The notes: generated by a model not told the origin, from the sequence alone. A stretch of DNA of 64,000 nucleotides from Seison nebaliae (GCA_023231475.1 JALJEE010000252.1:1-64000); one strand, 5' to 3'. Positions 26,762-41,600 are shown, counted from the stretch's first letter. Numbers and translations are program-made.

Positions 26762-29700
26762 GTTTAAAGGATGTACTTCATGAGAATGGTGCTTTGTTGA
26801 AAGAAGTCAATGCAATTTCGATAGAATTGAATAAGAAAGTTCAATATCAATTTGTGTTATTAACAGACACGTTGTATACTCCGTATGATATGTCGGAGAA
26901 TATTATGAATAAGAATAACGATGTGATTGGAAGATCGATGGATGAATCGATATATAATCATCGATTTTATAATAATGAAAAAAATGAAAACTTTTGCAAT
27001 TTCAACAATCAGTTAACGGTTATGGGAAATGGTCGTGAAGGTGGCAATTGGCAATCAACGAAAGTTTTCATCGAAGTCAACGATATGTATCATGACATTG
27101 TTCATTATTTGACGATTGATGAATTAAAATTGAGATTGAATGATATGAGATATCTATATCATCGATCAGCCCAACTGCCAATTGAGGAACAGAATAATCG
27201 ATTAATTCAAACAAATCGAATGATCTCTTCCACTTATTCATCGAATTCATCCGCTTCCTCCACATCTCAAACATCGTCCTCATCCAACAAAGTGAAAGTG
27301 GATCCATTTTATTCGATAATGAATTATGTTGATCAAACAATCAATATATCGATGCCGATCAATGTTGGACGTTGTATGATTAATTTGAAAAATTTATTAT
27401 TTAATCTACCAATCATTCAAACGATTCCTGTTATCAATGTGAATGGTATAGTCATGTGTCAATTACAATTCCTTCAAATTCCACATGATATTGGAGGATT
27501 GACGAATTTCATAAATTATTATGAGAATGAAATGGATAATATGACGGCGAATGAACAAAATGAACAAATGATATTATATGAATGGTGTAATAAAATGATT
27601 AATATTCTTTCACTCGATTCCAATAATGGAAATAATGATGATATCGACAAACCATTCATACTTCATGGAAATGAATCATTAACATTTCTAGATGAAGAAT
27701 CGACAAACAACAACAACAACAACAATAATAATAATAATAATGATCAGAAGAATGATGATTATTATCCGAATTTAGATTCGATTTTCTCTTTCACTTTCAT
27801 CATTTTAAGAATAATTAATTTGGATTCATATTATTCTGACGTTCTCTGTCGTTACAATTTCATGAGACGATGTTCCATTCCATTTATAACAGATTATAAA
27901 CGGAATGAATCTCTTCGTTTCCAAAAGGAATTTCAATCGAACATTATCGATTCTCAGATACATTTCCGTCATATTCAAACTTTTCGTATAAAAGTCACGA
28001 GATCCTTCATCAATTATCTTCGATATGAACCAATTATTGTCGAAGTGGCAGCAAAACATTCATCTCAATCATCCATTCACTCTCAACGTATATCGATATC
28101 GACACCGATGAAAAATTTATCATTCGATTATGATTTGATTGATGCTCCTTTATCGCCCATAACGGCACAACAATCTTTCAGTTTCTCATCGAGAAATGCT
28201 TCGATTAAACGAAGAAATTCTCAACAATCATTCCATACGGATGGATTGAAACGAAAACGAAGTTTAATTAATAAGAAATTACCAAGTCGTTTCATTCCAT
28301 TTACACCATTGTCGGAACCGATCGGCCAAAATGAATATGAGAAAATGAAAGAAGAACAAAAGAAATATTCACCATATTCTGATAATTCAATTATTTCACC
28401 GTTATGTTCCCTCCAGATTTTAGCATGGTTCGAAATTTGTGAATTATCGACAAATGGTGAATATGTTCCAGTGGAAGTGGATCATTCGTATGTGGGTGGA
28501 ATAACATCATCATCAGCATTCGCTAACTCTCGAATATCTAGTCAGAGGATTACAAAATTATCTCATATTCCTGGTAGTGGTCGATTTCTTTTACATCATG
28601 GTGTTCAGAGAAGAATTCGAGTAACTATTTGTCATGAAACTCAATCGAGACTTCTTTGGAAGACAGCGAAAGAGATGGTAGTTGGTAATATTCGTAGTCA
28701 TGAAAATGGTTTAATGATCGAACCTGATGGTTGTACCATCTCCTTACCTGTTATCTCTTCACATTATATTCAATTGCCAAATGACAATCGAACATTCTTC
28801 CGATTTGAAGCTAGTTGGGATTCATCATTACATGAATCGATGTTACTTAATTGTGTTACTGCAAATGACTCCACCGTTTATATGACATTAAGTTGTTACA
28901 TCGAATTAGATTCGACAAAACATCCGACTTGTTTCCCTAAAGAGATTCCTCTTCAAATGCGCACGAGAGCTAATGGACCATCTTCAACAAATTTCTTTCG
29001 ATCTTCAACCATCACCAAAGGCATCTCATCATTATTCTCAGCGAAGAAAGAGAATTCCATTAATCAACCTGTTTCATCCATCATCTCTGCCAATTCCAAT
29101 TCAATCACTGCTCTCTATGAATTCTCTCTTATCAAATCATCACCATTAGCATTCGTCAAAAGTTTTTCATTTTTTCTTTTTTTTAAATAAACATTATTTC
29201 TATAAGAAAAAAAATCGCGAAATGTCATATCGTCATTAGATCATTATGTTCGTGGAGAAGAGAACTTGCAGGGATGGCGTCCTAGATCAGACTCTCTCAT
29301 TTTTGAACATATGTGGGAATTGGAACGATTGAAACGTCTGCATGATGTTTATTTTCAATCTTTTTTTCCTTATAAATATTCAAATTTTCAGTTGGAACAT
29401 ACAAAACATATTTTGTTGGTTAAACGTCAATTATCACCATCATTCTGGCATCGTTTAGATGAAGTTATCAATCCTCTAAAATTTCTTCACATTAATTTTC
29501 TCCGTAGATCGATAAGAATATTGGACGGAATTTGAACGATCCTTATGAAGATACGGAATATACAGATCGACAAAAAGTTCTATTACTTCATTGTATTAAC
29601 ATGATTAAAGAAGCAACAAGAAATACGGCAGATCGTTTGAAAAAGTTCAAATTTAAATTATATTCATTATGGATTATATACATATTTATATATTTCTTAT

Positions 29701-30757
29701 TGGAATAGGAAAGATCAAATTCAAACATGTCAGATAAATGTTCAATCAGATGAGACGTCGATAATAAAATCGAAAAATATAGAAAGTGGATTAGAATTGA
29801 ATGATTCCTCATTATCTCCATTCTCTATGAAACAGAGTGCTTCAATCTGTCATTTGGATCAGTTATCTTTATTATAGAAATTGTTTATCGTTGAATATTT
29901 GTAGGAAATGTATTAACAATTATGACTCGTGGAAGAATCGACATTCGATGGATAAATTGGATATGGAGAATGAGGGACGAATATCAATGAAGAAACCAAT
30001 TGATGATAATGAAGAAGATGAAATAGAGAACTATCAGAACACGAATCAAAATTCGATGAGGAAACAAGTCGATTATTATAATGATTCTTATGCAACAAAT
30101 CCATTCTTGAATGAAATGGATAATATAATTCAAAAAGATTCTTTAGATAAAATTGGTTCTAGATTCGATTCGTTGATGCAATCATCTCTCTATTCATCCA
30201 ATTTGACATCATCCATCCGAATGGCGAATGTTCCTAAAGAAATATTTATTGGTCGCAGTCAAATCATTTATCCAAATCGAGTCATTTCAAAAGAAGGTCG
30301 ATTAAATATCGCTTCTTTTGATAATAGTCGGTGGATTGAAAGATATGCAGTTATTATCATCTTCTAATGTAATCGAGAAAAATTTCATAATTTATATTTC
30401 AGGTGATAAGAAGACCATTTCTTTTATTTTATTATTCGGAATTAGATCAAGTCGAACGAGGATTCATCAATCTGAGAAATATTCGAGTTGATATGAATGA
30501 AGAATTCATCGATTGTGAAGTTGGAATAAATGTCAGTTCTCTCATTATTAAATGTCATTTAATTTCAGAGTGTAAATACATTCGCTATAATTAATGAGAA
30601 TGAATATGTTCTGGTACAGACACCGGAGAAAGATTTACGAGATTGGCTCTATGCCATCGACTCATTGAGATTTGGTGAATTGTGGTCAACGCGTAGGAAG
30701 AAAGCAATAACGACATTCTCCGATAATCGTCATCATACTATTGATAACAATTTTTAA
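23598..30757 (+). CDS. unc-104: Kinesin-3 motor, UNC-104/KIF1A orthologue
   Basis: Fourteen exons (23598-23697, 23749-23816, 23862-25235, 25317-25396, 25444-25838, 25894-26342, 26770-29161, 29207-29346, 29392-29463, 29508-29644, 29709-29861, 29905-30349, 30403-30531, 30569-30757) join in frame to 2040 residues. The motor domain opens [16 protein letters not shown]. It has the P-loop GQTGSGKS (about 90-97), switch I NETSSRSH and switch II DLAGSE (about 263). Then come neck and coiled-coil segments, a FHA domain (about 525-625, exons 4-5), a second coil ([10 protein letters not shown], exon 6), the KIF1B-type central region with [10 protein letters not shown], and a C-terminal PH domain (about 1912-2005, [10 protein letters not shown] to DWLYAIDSL). 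This is the full UNC-104 order. It carries synaptic-vesicle precursors along axonal microtubules and binds phosphoinositides through PH. It is longer than KIF1A (about 1700) because of Asn, Ser and Asp/Glu tracts. The longest intron, 427 bp, lies before exon 7. Confidence 0.95.
26737..26761. repeat. (TA)n microsatellite in an unc-104 intron
   Basis: About twelve TA units end a few bases before the acceptor of exon 7 (26768-26769), so length variation here could touch the branch-point or acceptor region. Confidence 0.8.
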
Positions 30758-33700
30758 GTTTTCTATTCAAATTCCACAATTCGAACTAGTCAAATTTTTT
30801 AAGTTTAAATTCGTCTATATTATTTACTCGTTTCATTTTGACGATCCATCTTGGAACTTTGGTAAATTTTCGTCTTTATTTCCAAATGTTTCGGTTTTTT
30901 TTCATTTAGACATTTATATCGATATTCTCTTCTCCATCTCTTTCGGAATGTTACAACGATGACGAAGTAGAAGAAGAAGAAGAAAAAATGATATCATATT
31001 CTTATTATATATATCATTTTATTCATCATTTACATGTGCAAGTGATGGTTGAAAGAAATATTATATTGTTTCATCTCAAATATTGCTTTTACATAACAAG
31101 AAATTATTCTCTTTCAATCAATCTTTTTTTAGCCGATTATATTTATGAAATTTTATAAAAGTGCAATTCATTTCATTCTTCGCTTTCTTTTCTTTTCATC
31201 TTCTTCCTTCATTTTTTTTCCATCGCTGCAAGTGCAAAATTCGAGACATTAATTTCACTTCGTATATTCCTTTTACAACAAAATCTCACCATCACATTTT
31301 TTGGATGTTATATGTATTTATTGAAATTTTTATATTAATAATAAAAATAATCTGAAAATTATCCAATTTCTTGACGCAAAAATTATTTGCATTGTTTATT
31401 TCCTGTTATTAATTTTTGTGCATTGTTCCGAGCCCGATGTCACACCTAATTCTTCTCCAGGTAATAATAAGGATTTCAAAAAGACATTGAATGTTTGAAA
31501 AAGAATATTTATTTTTTAAGTTGTCATTCCAGTTTTTCTGATGGAGAACGAACGTTAATCTTATTAAGATGTCGATGATGTTTCTTTTGTTCGAAGTGGT
31601 GAGAAATGAACGCCAATTTGAGTTAGGAGGAATTCGATGGAGAAGTAGAAGGTGAAATATTTTCGTTGCTGTGAGAAAAGGGGAAGGAACATACATAAAT
31701 AAAACTGTGACACTATGATAAGTCACAGGTAGAATTGATGAGATGCAGGGAATGTGAGCAGGTAGGGATTTCGAGACAAAAAGAAATGACAATTTGACTA
31801 GTGAAATTTGTGTATTGAGAACAGAAGTAATAGAAAGTTACATCAAATTGTAATTGCAAATTGATCAAATAAATCTCATTTTTCGACATCGAATGAGAGA
31901 ACTGGATGGGGAGAACACTTATCGAATTTCTTAAGAGGAGATAATAGAGAAGTAAATTTAAATTGATTCGTTGGGAGACGAGACGGAGAACGAGAAGAAT
32001 AATAAATTAAATCGAACTCATCAGTTTATGTAATAAAGAAGAAAGGAATTCGTAATGAAAGAAGGATCATGAGTTTTGGGAAAGACAGAAAGGAAAACGA
32101 ACGGAAACATTGCAGAATATCTATCGGGAGAATAAAATGAATTTTTCCCATGTCATTTACCATTTGACAATAAAATAAACTAATGAAAATAATTTGTATT
32201 ATATACAGGAATTATTGGAAGGAGGAAAAATAACATTACATTTTCTCAGAAAAATATTCTTGATGGACAAAAATTATCTTAATTATTTATCATCGATGGA
32301 AGAAAGATGCCACATCACAATTCCACTAGCGAATTTTTCAATTGAGCATTCATATATTTTCATTCGGATTCTCCTCCTCAAATGAAAGGAAGAAAGAATT
32401 AGATGGAAAGGAATTTTATTTTATTCAAATATGTGTTTCGTGAAAGGAAATCGTCAAGATTTTTCTGCAAATTTGTTTACCTTTATTTACATTCGATTAT
32501 AATTGTCTTTAACCTGAAAATATCGGTGATTTCAGTGTTCGACTGAAAATATGCGAAGCAGGAACTTATCTATCGTAAGAAAGAAAACTGAAAAGGTTTT
32601 CTGCAAAATCGAATTCTATACAATCTTCTTTCCATTTTATTAATGTTTATTGATTTTTTTTACTTTCTGTCGATTTTGATTTCCCTTTTAATATTACATT
32701 ATTGATTTAATTCATATTCATTAACGTATCGAAGCCTTATTGGAGGAGATATCGAACTTTATTCATCCGTTTCCATCACCAAATAAGACGATATTCGGTA
32801 CATTAATCGATTTTTTTTTAATTCGATGACAATGAGCATGGAATATGGAAGAAAATAATGATAATTCCACTGACATTCTATAACGATGTAATAACAATAA
32901 TTATATCCTTTGCTGGAGAGTTGACGATGATGATGATGACGACAATGATGATGATGAAGGTGATGATGATGATGAAGCAAAACGAAGGTAAATAATGGGA
33001 AGAAAGTACATGGAAATTCGATTTGTTTCTCTTCTCTACTCTACGTATGTTGACAAGGCAACGATTTTATTCAGGAAGCGCATCAACCTAACATGAAAAT
33101 TAGCATACTTATAAATGGTCGTAACTATGATTATGGAATACGAGCGAAATATATTACACATATGAATATATGTCCTACTTTTTTCGCTGTTTAGTCATTT
33201 CTCTAAGACAGTTTGTTCAGTTCATACTTCTTATTAATATTTGAAGTTACTAGTCAACAAGTACCAACACCATAAGACTATGTGATATCCGTAAAATTAG
33301 AACATGTCAATTCGTCATCCTATTGAAGTGGAGATTGAAAGCAAAACATTTAGAACTAATCAATTGCACACATATAAATTCAAAATTTATAGGAAAAAAC
33401 ATTTTAAAAAAAAGAATAACAGAAATATTTGACAAGGAATAATTTTTTGTGATTTTTTGATTGTGAATCAATTTGTTCAACCGAATATTTCTTCGTATGA
33501 TTTGTCCTACTATAATGTGAGAAATAAAATAAGGGAAATTGGGAGGTAATTCGTTAACATGATTATTGGTCGAGCTTTTATCTATTTGATTATTTTTATC
33601 CCACCCCCACAAACATATTCATTAGAAGTGATGTTTATTGCTTTTATTTCGGTTGAAAATTTGGTTAATTTTTATTTCATTTAACTTTCTCAATTCGAAA

Positions 33701-34833
33701 TTTTTATTTATAACTTCCTTTCAATTAACTTGTCTTGTAACATTCCTCAATATTTTCCTCTAATACAACATCAACAGTTCCAAGTTCAATAAAATATGCA
33801 TTATTTAAAGAAACGAATTTTGTTTTTTTGCAACTTCGTCCTATGGGAAAATTTTTTTTTAAAGAAATCATTTCAGAAGTTCTCGTAACTTAATAAGAAA
33901 GGATTTGGACACCGAACTTTGGGCCGGATAGAAACAAATTCAATAACTGGAAATTTTTTACATGAATTTTACGAAAATTAGGAAATTTATTAGTGCAGAA
34001 AATTGTCCGATATGTTGGAATGTCCATTAATGGAAAATCCAATTAAAGCGACCGTCCTTTTTCGTAGTTTTAGGCAACCCATTTCTAAAGATATATCGCT
34101 CATTCACCTGAAGGTGGATGTATCATAAACTTTTTTCCGTTTCTTTCCTTTTCCCATTTCCTATTGAATAAATAAGAATGAAGTTTTCGTGCAAGTGCTT
34201 TCTGGGATGATGGAGAATTTATGCACATGGACATTCGTTCCATTTAGAAGATTCTCTATGACGATGCAATGTAAAATTATATGTTGTAAAAAAAAAGGTT
34301 TAATTTCGTGTTATATACTCGTTCCTGTTGTTTAAGAAAATGATTATAATTAGAGATCGAATCTTATATCCACCAAAATCAAGTTTTTATCAGGATAAAT
34401 ATGTTAAGGAAGGTTTAAAAACTATCTGTATAACTTTTATTAATATGTACCCAAAATGGACCGAATAATCTAAAAACTAAAGATTGGAAGATTCTCCATA
34501 TGAAAATTATATAGTTTGGAATCAAAACTGGTATATAATTAAGACCAGAAATAATTTGAAAATAATTCTTCAATAGATTATGATGTATAATAATTTAAAA
34601 TAAATATTGGTATGAATCATTTAGGAAGAAAAGGAGATATTAGTAATCATCATGCAAAAGAGAATATGTTATGTTGACGGTTATCGCTAATTGTTTTCAT
34701 GTAAATGAGAGATATTCTCCTTCGTTATATTCGTATGAAAACATTGAAAATTTCAATAACCAGAGGTGAAAAGTGTGGGAGAACCAAATAACAAATCAAA
34801 CGACTTATAAATGTAAATATAGTAATTCTTGGA
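30758..34833. other. Gene-poor region, left part
   Basis: About 4 kb downstream of unc-104 without a frame I can support. The open frames present are short, low-complexity or rich in Phe/Ile/Tyr from AT-rich DNA. Apart from a GAT microsatellite at 32924-32976 I see no repeat array, tRNA or recognisable exon. Confidence 0.5.
32924..32976. repeat. (GAT)n trinucleotide repeat
   Basis: An imperfect GAT/GAC run of about 50 bases. The complementary strand reads as a His-rich frame, which is a product of the repeat and not a gene. Confidence 0.75.
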
Positions 34834-35835
34834 CTCCTACCTTCGAATAGGTCGCGGAGCGGTATTCACCCTGTGTTTTGATTCACCCTCATATTTGTTT
34901 TCGGAGAGGAATTCACAGGAATTCAAAATAGTGATAAATCTATTTCGGAGAGAAATTCACCATTTAGATCGATATCGGAGAGGAATTCACCCACTTTTTT
35001 AGATTTCGGAGAAATATTCACTCCTAAATAAAATGCTAATTCCATCCTAAATCGGAGCGGAAAGCACTCAAATTTTTTTTCACCGAAAAAACATTGTTTT
35101 TTCCCACATTCGAAAAATGTGAGCACCGGATTCAAAAGCTAGACACCGTCGGCTGTTTTTACTTCAATAGGAGGAGGTAAAAAATTCATGATACACTGAT
35201 TGCAATAAAATAGGTACTTAATACTAATCATGGACCGGTATTTATAGAAAATTTACTATTTACTTGTAAGATTTGCCGCTTTTTTTTATCTTTCAAAATT
35301 GATTGACTAAATTCCATATTTATCATGGTAGGTTTCTAATTTATAGATTAATTGATCATAAGATTGTTCAATTAATTATTTTAATTTTAATGTTTTCATC
35401 ACTTGATTAATTGATTAAAGGATTCCTTAGTAAATATTTTGTTACTTTTTACGCCTGAAGACGGTAATGGTATAATAAAGTACTTACTAATTGTTTTACA
35501 ATGTCAAGCGCCCATTGTACGCATTGTTGTGACTTAATAAATCATGGTAAAATCGAAATACCTTCGAAAAAAATGTGAAATTTAAACGTGAATTCCTCTC
35601 TGAAAAACTGGAAGAAGGTGAATTCCTCTTGGAAAAATTTAAATTTGAGTGAATTCCTGTCCGAAAAACTCCTTTTGAGTGAATTGCGCTCCAAAAAATA
35701 TTTTATAAGATGAATAGTCGAATGAATTCCGCTACGATATTTGAGTGAATACAGCTCCGTATATGAAAAACCGAGTGAATTCCTCCATAAGGTGAATACC
35801 ACTCCGGGATTTCTTTCGAATTTGTAGTAGAATTG
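34834..35835. mobile_element. Fold-back element built from opposing arrays of a 16-17 bp motif
   Basis: The left arm carries six copies of a motif close to TCGGAGAGGAATTCACC on the + strand, at 34853, 34901, 34945, 34975, 35006 and 35052. The right arm carries eight copies of its reverse complement, at 35588, 35618, 35649, 35679, 35722, 35745, 35775 and 35792. Copies are spaced 17-48 bases apart by AT-rich spacers. The outer ends also pair: a CTCCTAC, TTCGAA, GGAGCGGTATTCACC series at 34834-34870 is mirrored by the complement of 35792-35830. About 500 bases of unrelated AT-rich sequence separate the arms. No transposase frame is visible. This looks like a non-autonomous fold-back or MITE-like DNA element; target-site duplications could not be identified with confidence. 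Confidence 0.6.
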
Positions 35836-38683
35836 CAATTCGCCATAAAACTACATCGATATCCAAAACATATTTATGTTTATCGTCTAGTGAATCATTT
35901 TATTAAAATGTTGAAGCTAACATAGAAGCAACACATTTTACTAATATTCTACTTGATTCATCTAATATTCGTTATCAAACGTGAAAATTCTTTTGTTTAA
36001 TGGACATCACATAAATAGTTTCGATTTTTCCCCAACCAACTTCAACAGATCACCGTTTTATGATCCAGAAGTTTTTTTTTGACAATGAAGATAACGAAAC
36101 AGAGTTATTTCGAGTTACTCATTTTCACTTAAAATCCATAATTTTATGCGAATAATAATCATCTAAAAAATGATGATGACTCATTCCATCTAATTTCATC
36201 GATTTGAGGGAGGAAGTGGATAATGATGTATCGAGATGTTTATGGAAATCGTCAAGTTCAAAAATAAGAAACAAATTGAATGAACTTCCTTTTTTTCTAA
36301 ATATGTGTCACTATAATTTATGTACATAGCTTTACTTATAATGCATAGGTTTTTTTCTCATAAATTTTTATACTAACAAAATATTGTATTTGTAAGAAAA
36401 TAATAAAATATTTGAAGTATTATTTGGTGCAAATTATTGTTTTGGATTTATTACAGTGGTTATTCCAATCAATAATTTGAATAATCATGAATGTTCTGAC
36501 ACATATTTTCGATAGAATGATGATAACGGAAATATTATCCCCTTTATTCCCCAACTTCCCAGTTCGATTACTGTTTGATATATTCCCAAATAAACTAAGG
36601 GAAGCAGCGACCCGATTACATAATCTTTCAACCTTACAGATAAGAGATATTTCGTACTTCAACAAACTGCTCTTATTATTCTAGCCCATCATTATTCATA
36701 ATTGCATGATAATATTTCTATTATGATGATTAAGCGCCATTTCCATAATATATCCTGATAATACAACTCATGAAATTTGATGTTGAGAAAGATAATGGTC
36801 TTCTCATACCAGTTAATGGTGGTTAATTAATGCGAAGAGAAAAATTTCCATTTTAAGGATAATAGATCAATTTTACAGTTAAACAATGAACAAGTTAATA
36901 AGTTAAATTTGTTTTTAATTCTTCCTTTATTTTCATATGTTATAATGAATTGTTTTTAATTTAAGAAATACTCTTCCTAGAAGTATATTTAATATACTAT
37001 ATTATTCCACGAATAATATTCGTTAAGAATCCTAATAATCAATATGAAATTAAAAAGAAATAAAAATATTAATGATAGATATACAAGACTAATTTTATGT
37101 GACATCAATGAATGTACATTACATAATGTAATATTGGTTCAACAAACCAACTTGGTAGTTTTTTTCGAAGAATTTGGGATATTATATAGAGCCATCCGCC
37201 AACTCTATGATTACGGTTGCTATAACGCTCTGTTGGTGAAGTGTAGAGAGGAGGAAGACGATGGATGGATGGAGGGAGGTAGTGTAAGGTAAGAATTAAA
37301 AAATTTTCAAGGGAAGTAATCGACATAGATGAAGATGGGAGGAGAATGGAAGTATAAATCGCAATTAAAAAGGAATAGATTCTTAAAGTGAATTTTTCTT
37401 TGACGTGGGTGAGGAAATTTAGCGTAGGTGGAAGTCGACCTGATTAATGTGAAATCGTTCGCAATATACTTAAATTTCCCTACACGCTAATTAATTATAA
37501 AAGATTCTCTAATCGATTCCTTTAGGGAATGGATATTCGTCTTCATCATTATTTTCAGATCTTTATCAATTCGTTTTCTAATTGAATGTCATCTCCCAAT
37601 TATTGTATCTTGTTCCTCTTCCCCGTCTGTGCACAAATAGTGCACCAACTAGATCGTTAAATTCAACTCTACATTCTTATCTGCGCGAGATACGAAACTG
37701 TCTTATGTATTTAATTGAAGGAATTAATTAAAGTGAATTCGAATTCAAATTCTACTCATACAATACAAATATGATTAAGAGGAATTTGAGGACAGGTTTT
37801 TTAGTATGAGGTCGAAAGTTGAAAGGTATGATTTTGGCAAAAGGTTATTCACTCTGCCTCTTAACCAGAGACAATTAATATTAATGAAAATTTTGTGTTT
37901 AGTTTTTCCTCCGTCATTTGTTCCTTCCGCGCATTCCACATTTTTTCTTAACATCAATAATTGTTTTCCATAAGCATAAGTTCATAAATAAGCACAATTG
38001 AATGTACGAAGATAATTGGAAATGAATTTAATTTATTCTTTAATGAACAAACATATATTCGTCATATCTTACTGTTGTTAATCTGAATATATTCTTTCTT
38101 TTTTTCTAATTTTTCGTTTCTCGCCGATCGCATATTATGATAGATGAATAAGATGACAATTATTAAGAAGATAATTTCAATGAAACATATAATGGTAGCT
38201 ACTCTATTCCACTAGTGGAAAGATTTGCATGTGACTAGAGGTAAATGTATCCGAAGAATTTTTCTTCCTAATTAAAATACAAACGTAGAATATTATTCTA
38301 CAAATTCAATGATATTTATCAGATAATTTATTCGGTTAATAGACGGGGTGAATGTAAGACTGTTTCTATAGACTGTCATGTAAAAGATGGTGATCGATTC
38401 TTTCCATCTCTTCCATTTCATGGAATTATAATATTTTAGTTCTATTCTTAAAAAGAAAATAATTTGATAGCGATTATTATATTTCTTTCTTCACAACATT
38501 TTTTTAATGCTTTCAAACTGCAAAAAAATAGACAATTTCCTTTTACTTCCTCTATTCTCTTTTATGTCTCCTACATGGTGCAGTGGTGTATTCCCCTATG
38601 ATATGAAATGATATGATATGTTGATGTCACATGGATTATCTGATATCAAAAATTGATCGATCCAACTTATTATACTTATTATT
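35836..38683. other. Gene-poor region, right part, upstream of the F-box gene
   Basis: About 2.8 kb with no supported gene. A short frame at 36487-36684 has no recognisable motif. The promoter and any 5' UTR of the F-box gene should lie in the last part, but no clear TATA box is seen. Confidence 0.45.
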
Positions 38684-41600
38684 ATGGGTAAAAAGAGTCG
38701 TCATCAACACTTCCTAAGTAATATCAACTTAACAGCAACAACAACAACCACATTATCCTCATCACAAACGACGACAACAACAACAACGGCCGCAGCATTA
38801 TCAACATTATTTCTGATAAATAACAGTATGGCCGTTGGGAAAGATTTTTCGACGAGAAATAAGTTGACTGTTTCCAACTATTCCATTAATATCAACAAGA
38901 ACAAGAACAACAATAATAATAATAATAATAAAAGTAACCTTATTCCTAATGATTTAGAAGGAAGTGTATACGGAAATGGAATGACGAATATGATGGATGA
39001 TACTGACTTATCCTGTGGCGATACTGCAGGAAATGTGGATAATGAATGTTCATCAACTCTCATCGATTATTGGTATCATAAGATTAGTGAATATGATAAT
39101 ATGATATTAAATGCCCATTCTACTAATTTACCTGAAATCAATACAGTTGATAAGGATTTATCTGTTACACCGAACATATCCTACGATAGCAAAATATCTA
39201 ATGAACAATGTCCAACTGGAAATCCACATTCTTTGTCCAGTCTCTCCAATCCATCAGTCAACTTATCAGCTGAAGATGAAAAGAAAAATTCGATAACTTC
39301 ACGATCGAAACTCGCACTACGCTTTCCTATAAAAAAATGGAGGAATCGGGGTAAGAGTGCTAATCCGTCTTCGGCAACGGATGGCGACTCTAATCAAGAG
39401 GAAAAATATAATAAATTTGGAGGGATTGATTTGAATAAGAATACCACCCACAAAGCCCAACCAACATTATTTATACAAAACAAAACTCCTTTAACTTCCT
39501 CTACCATTCCTATCCGTCATGACACTCCCAATGTGATAGAAAAGAAAGCCAAATTCAAATTAATCGGTCGAGTTATTCAGAAATTGCAACATCATCAACC
39601 GATTTCTGACATCAACAAAAATAAGAATAATAATCCGGAAATTACTTCGAAAGATCGGACACACTCTGATATTAATCTTTCCATTACTCAACATTATTCA
39701 ACAACCGATTCCCTTAACACCAATAATACAACTGGTTTGCTTCCTTCTGATAATTCTAGTAACTTTCAGAATCTTTCCGTTGGTATGAAGAGAAGTAATT
39801 TCCAATTAGCATCTACCTATAACAATGCCAGAAATAAGGTTAATGAAGATTTCGATTTGAATCGATCAACTTCGTCACATTTCTTCCATTCGCCAAGTAC
39901 CGATGATGGAAATGTTGCAACTATGGCAACTAGAGACAATGAAGTAGCGAAAGCTTCTCCCGTAAAAACAAAATCAAAAAATCGTCGATTACTTGAAACG
40001 ATTAATGATGCTTATAAGAAAATTAATATTAGTGGAACGAGTTCAAAATTTCGTTCTACACAACAATCAATGGATGATCGAACTGAATCGAATGTCGATT
40101 ATCAGTCGGAAGTTGATCTTCATCAAATTGACGAACCGCCGTCAAACATAAATGCACTACCAGAAAAGATATTAATTAAAATATTTTCACAATTGAGAAT
40201 CATCGACGATGAATTGCCAAGATATGCTCTTGTTTGCAGGAAATGGCGAAGGATTTTAGCCACCACTCCGAATTTATGGAGACATTTGATCTTGAAGAAA
40301 GAATGTAGTAAATTGACGAGGAAACATTTATCGAAACGAGCAAAGAAATCAATATTTGACGAAAAGAATTTAAATTGTCGATATATCGATCATATTCTCC
40401 GTTACGATAAGTGTATGACGGATAGTCGAATTATTGTGGAAGATTCAACGCCAATAAACCATGATGAAGAACAGGCACAGCAACCTACAAATAATTCTTC
40501 TTTTATGAATTCTTTCTTACATTTGACAGTTGACCCATTTACGAAGAATAAACGACGATCAAATGCACCAATTGGAGGAGATATAACTCCCAGAGAATCA
40601 TTCAAACGAAATACATTAACTGAACAATCATTCTTACAACACATTAATTTAGATATATTTTCCGATGAAATCTCTTCACGAGGTGTACGTTCCCAATATC
40701 AAACATCGATCTATTCGCCCGAAATGAGAAGACGACTCAAATTGATTAGTTATGTGATTCGAGTTTATGGTAAACACATTTTCACTATTCGATGGTTGGA
40801 TGAGACGGTTATCAATGAAACGATCGTATTTTATATTTTCAAATTTTGTACGAGTCTTCAACGTCTTCATTTGCCATGTGTCTGGTCAGCTAAGATGCTT
40901 CATTTAATGATAACATCTCAGAAATCGGATAACGAAGTTGATATTCCATTGACCCATCATCGTCGAACACAATTTCATTCAATCAATCAATCAGGTAGTT
41001 CGAATTCTCTTTTCTGCTTTACTTTTGTACCAAAGATCCAATGTCCAACTTGTGAGACGACAAATTGCGCCATCGGATGTCCAGTTCGATTGAAGAAAAT
41101 GATTCGACAAAATTATCTGATTGAGAATCAATGTGAAGTGAGAGAAGAAACTGCGGAGAACGTAAATCTTTCTCTAAGTCCGAGTAGTGGACATTCGGAA
41201 TATTCGAATAATCTCACACCAGATTCAATACACAAATCATTCAATCTCATCCATCATCAACGATTACATGCTACGGCTAAACAAGTGTTTAGGAAGAAAT
41301 TATTCGATTCGAAAAGTTCCTCAATATTCTCATCTACATTCTGCAGTACAGATAATCCTAGACCATCAATGAATTCCATCGAATACAGTCTACCAAAAAC
41401 ATTGAGAAGAATATTAATTCGCGGCCATTTCTTATTTAGCGATACGGAACTATTATTGTTGGGAAAGAAATTCGAAACACTTCAACATGTCACTTTAGCG
41501 TCCTGTTATAAATTAACTTGGCGTGGATTGAAATCATTTCTACACATATCGTCATTATTTGAATTTGAATCGATTTGTCGAACGAAGAATGAAGAATTAT

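Noticed and set aside
32759-32980. His-rich minus-strand frame
   Set aside because: It is a translation of the GAT trinucleotide repeat.
34923-35135. Minus-strand frame of 70 codons with repeated GEFLS segments
   Set aside because: It is the translation of the left arm motif array of the fold-back element, not a gene.
35542-35838. Minus-strand frame of 98 codons with repeated RNSL and EEFTF segments
   Set aside because: It is the translation of the right arm of the fold-back element; the peptide repeats follow the DNA repeats.
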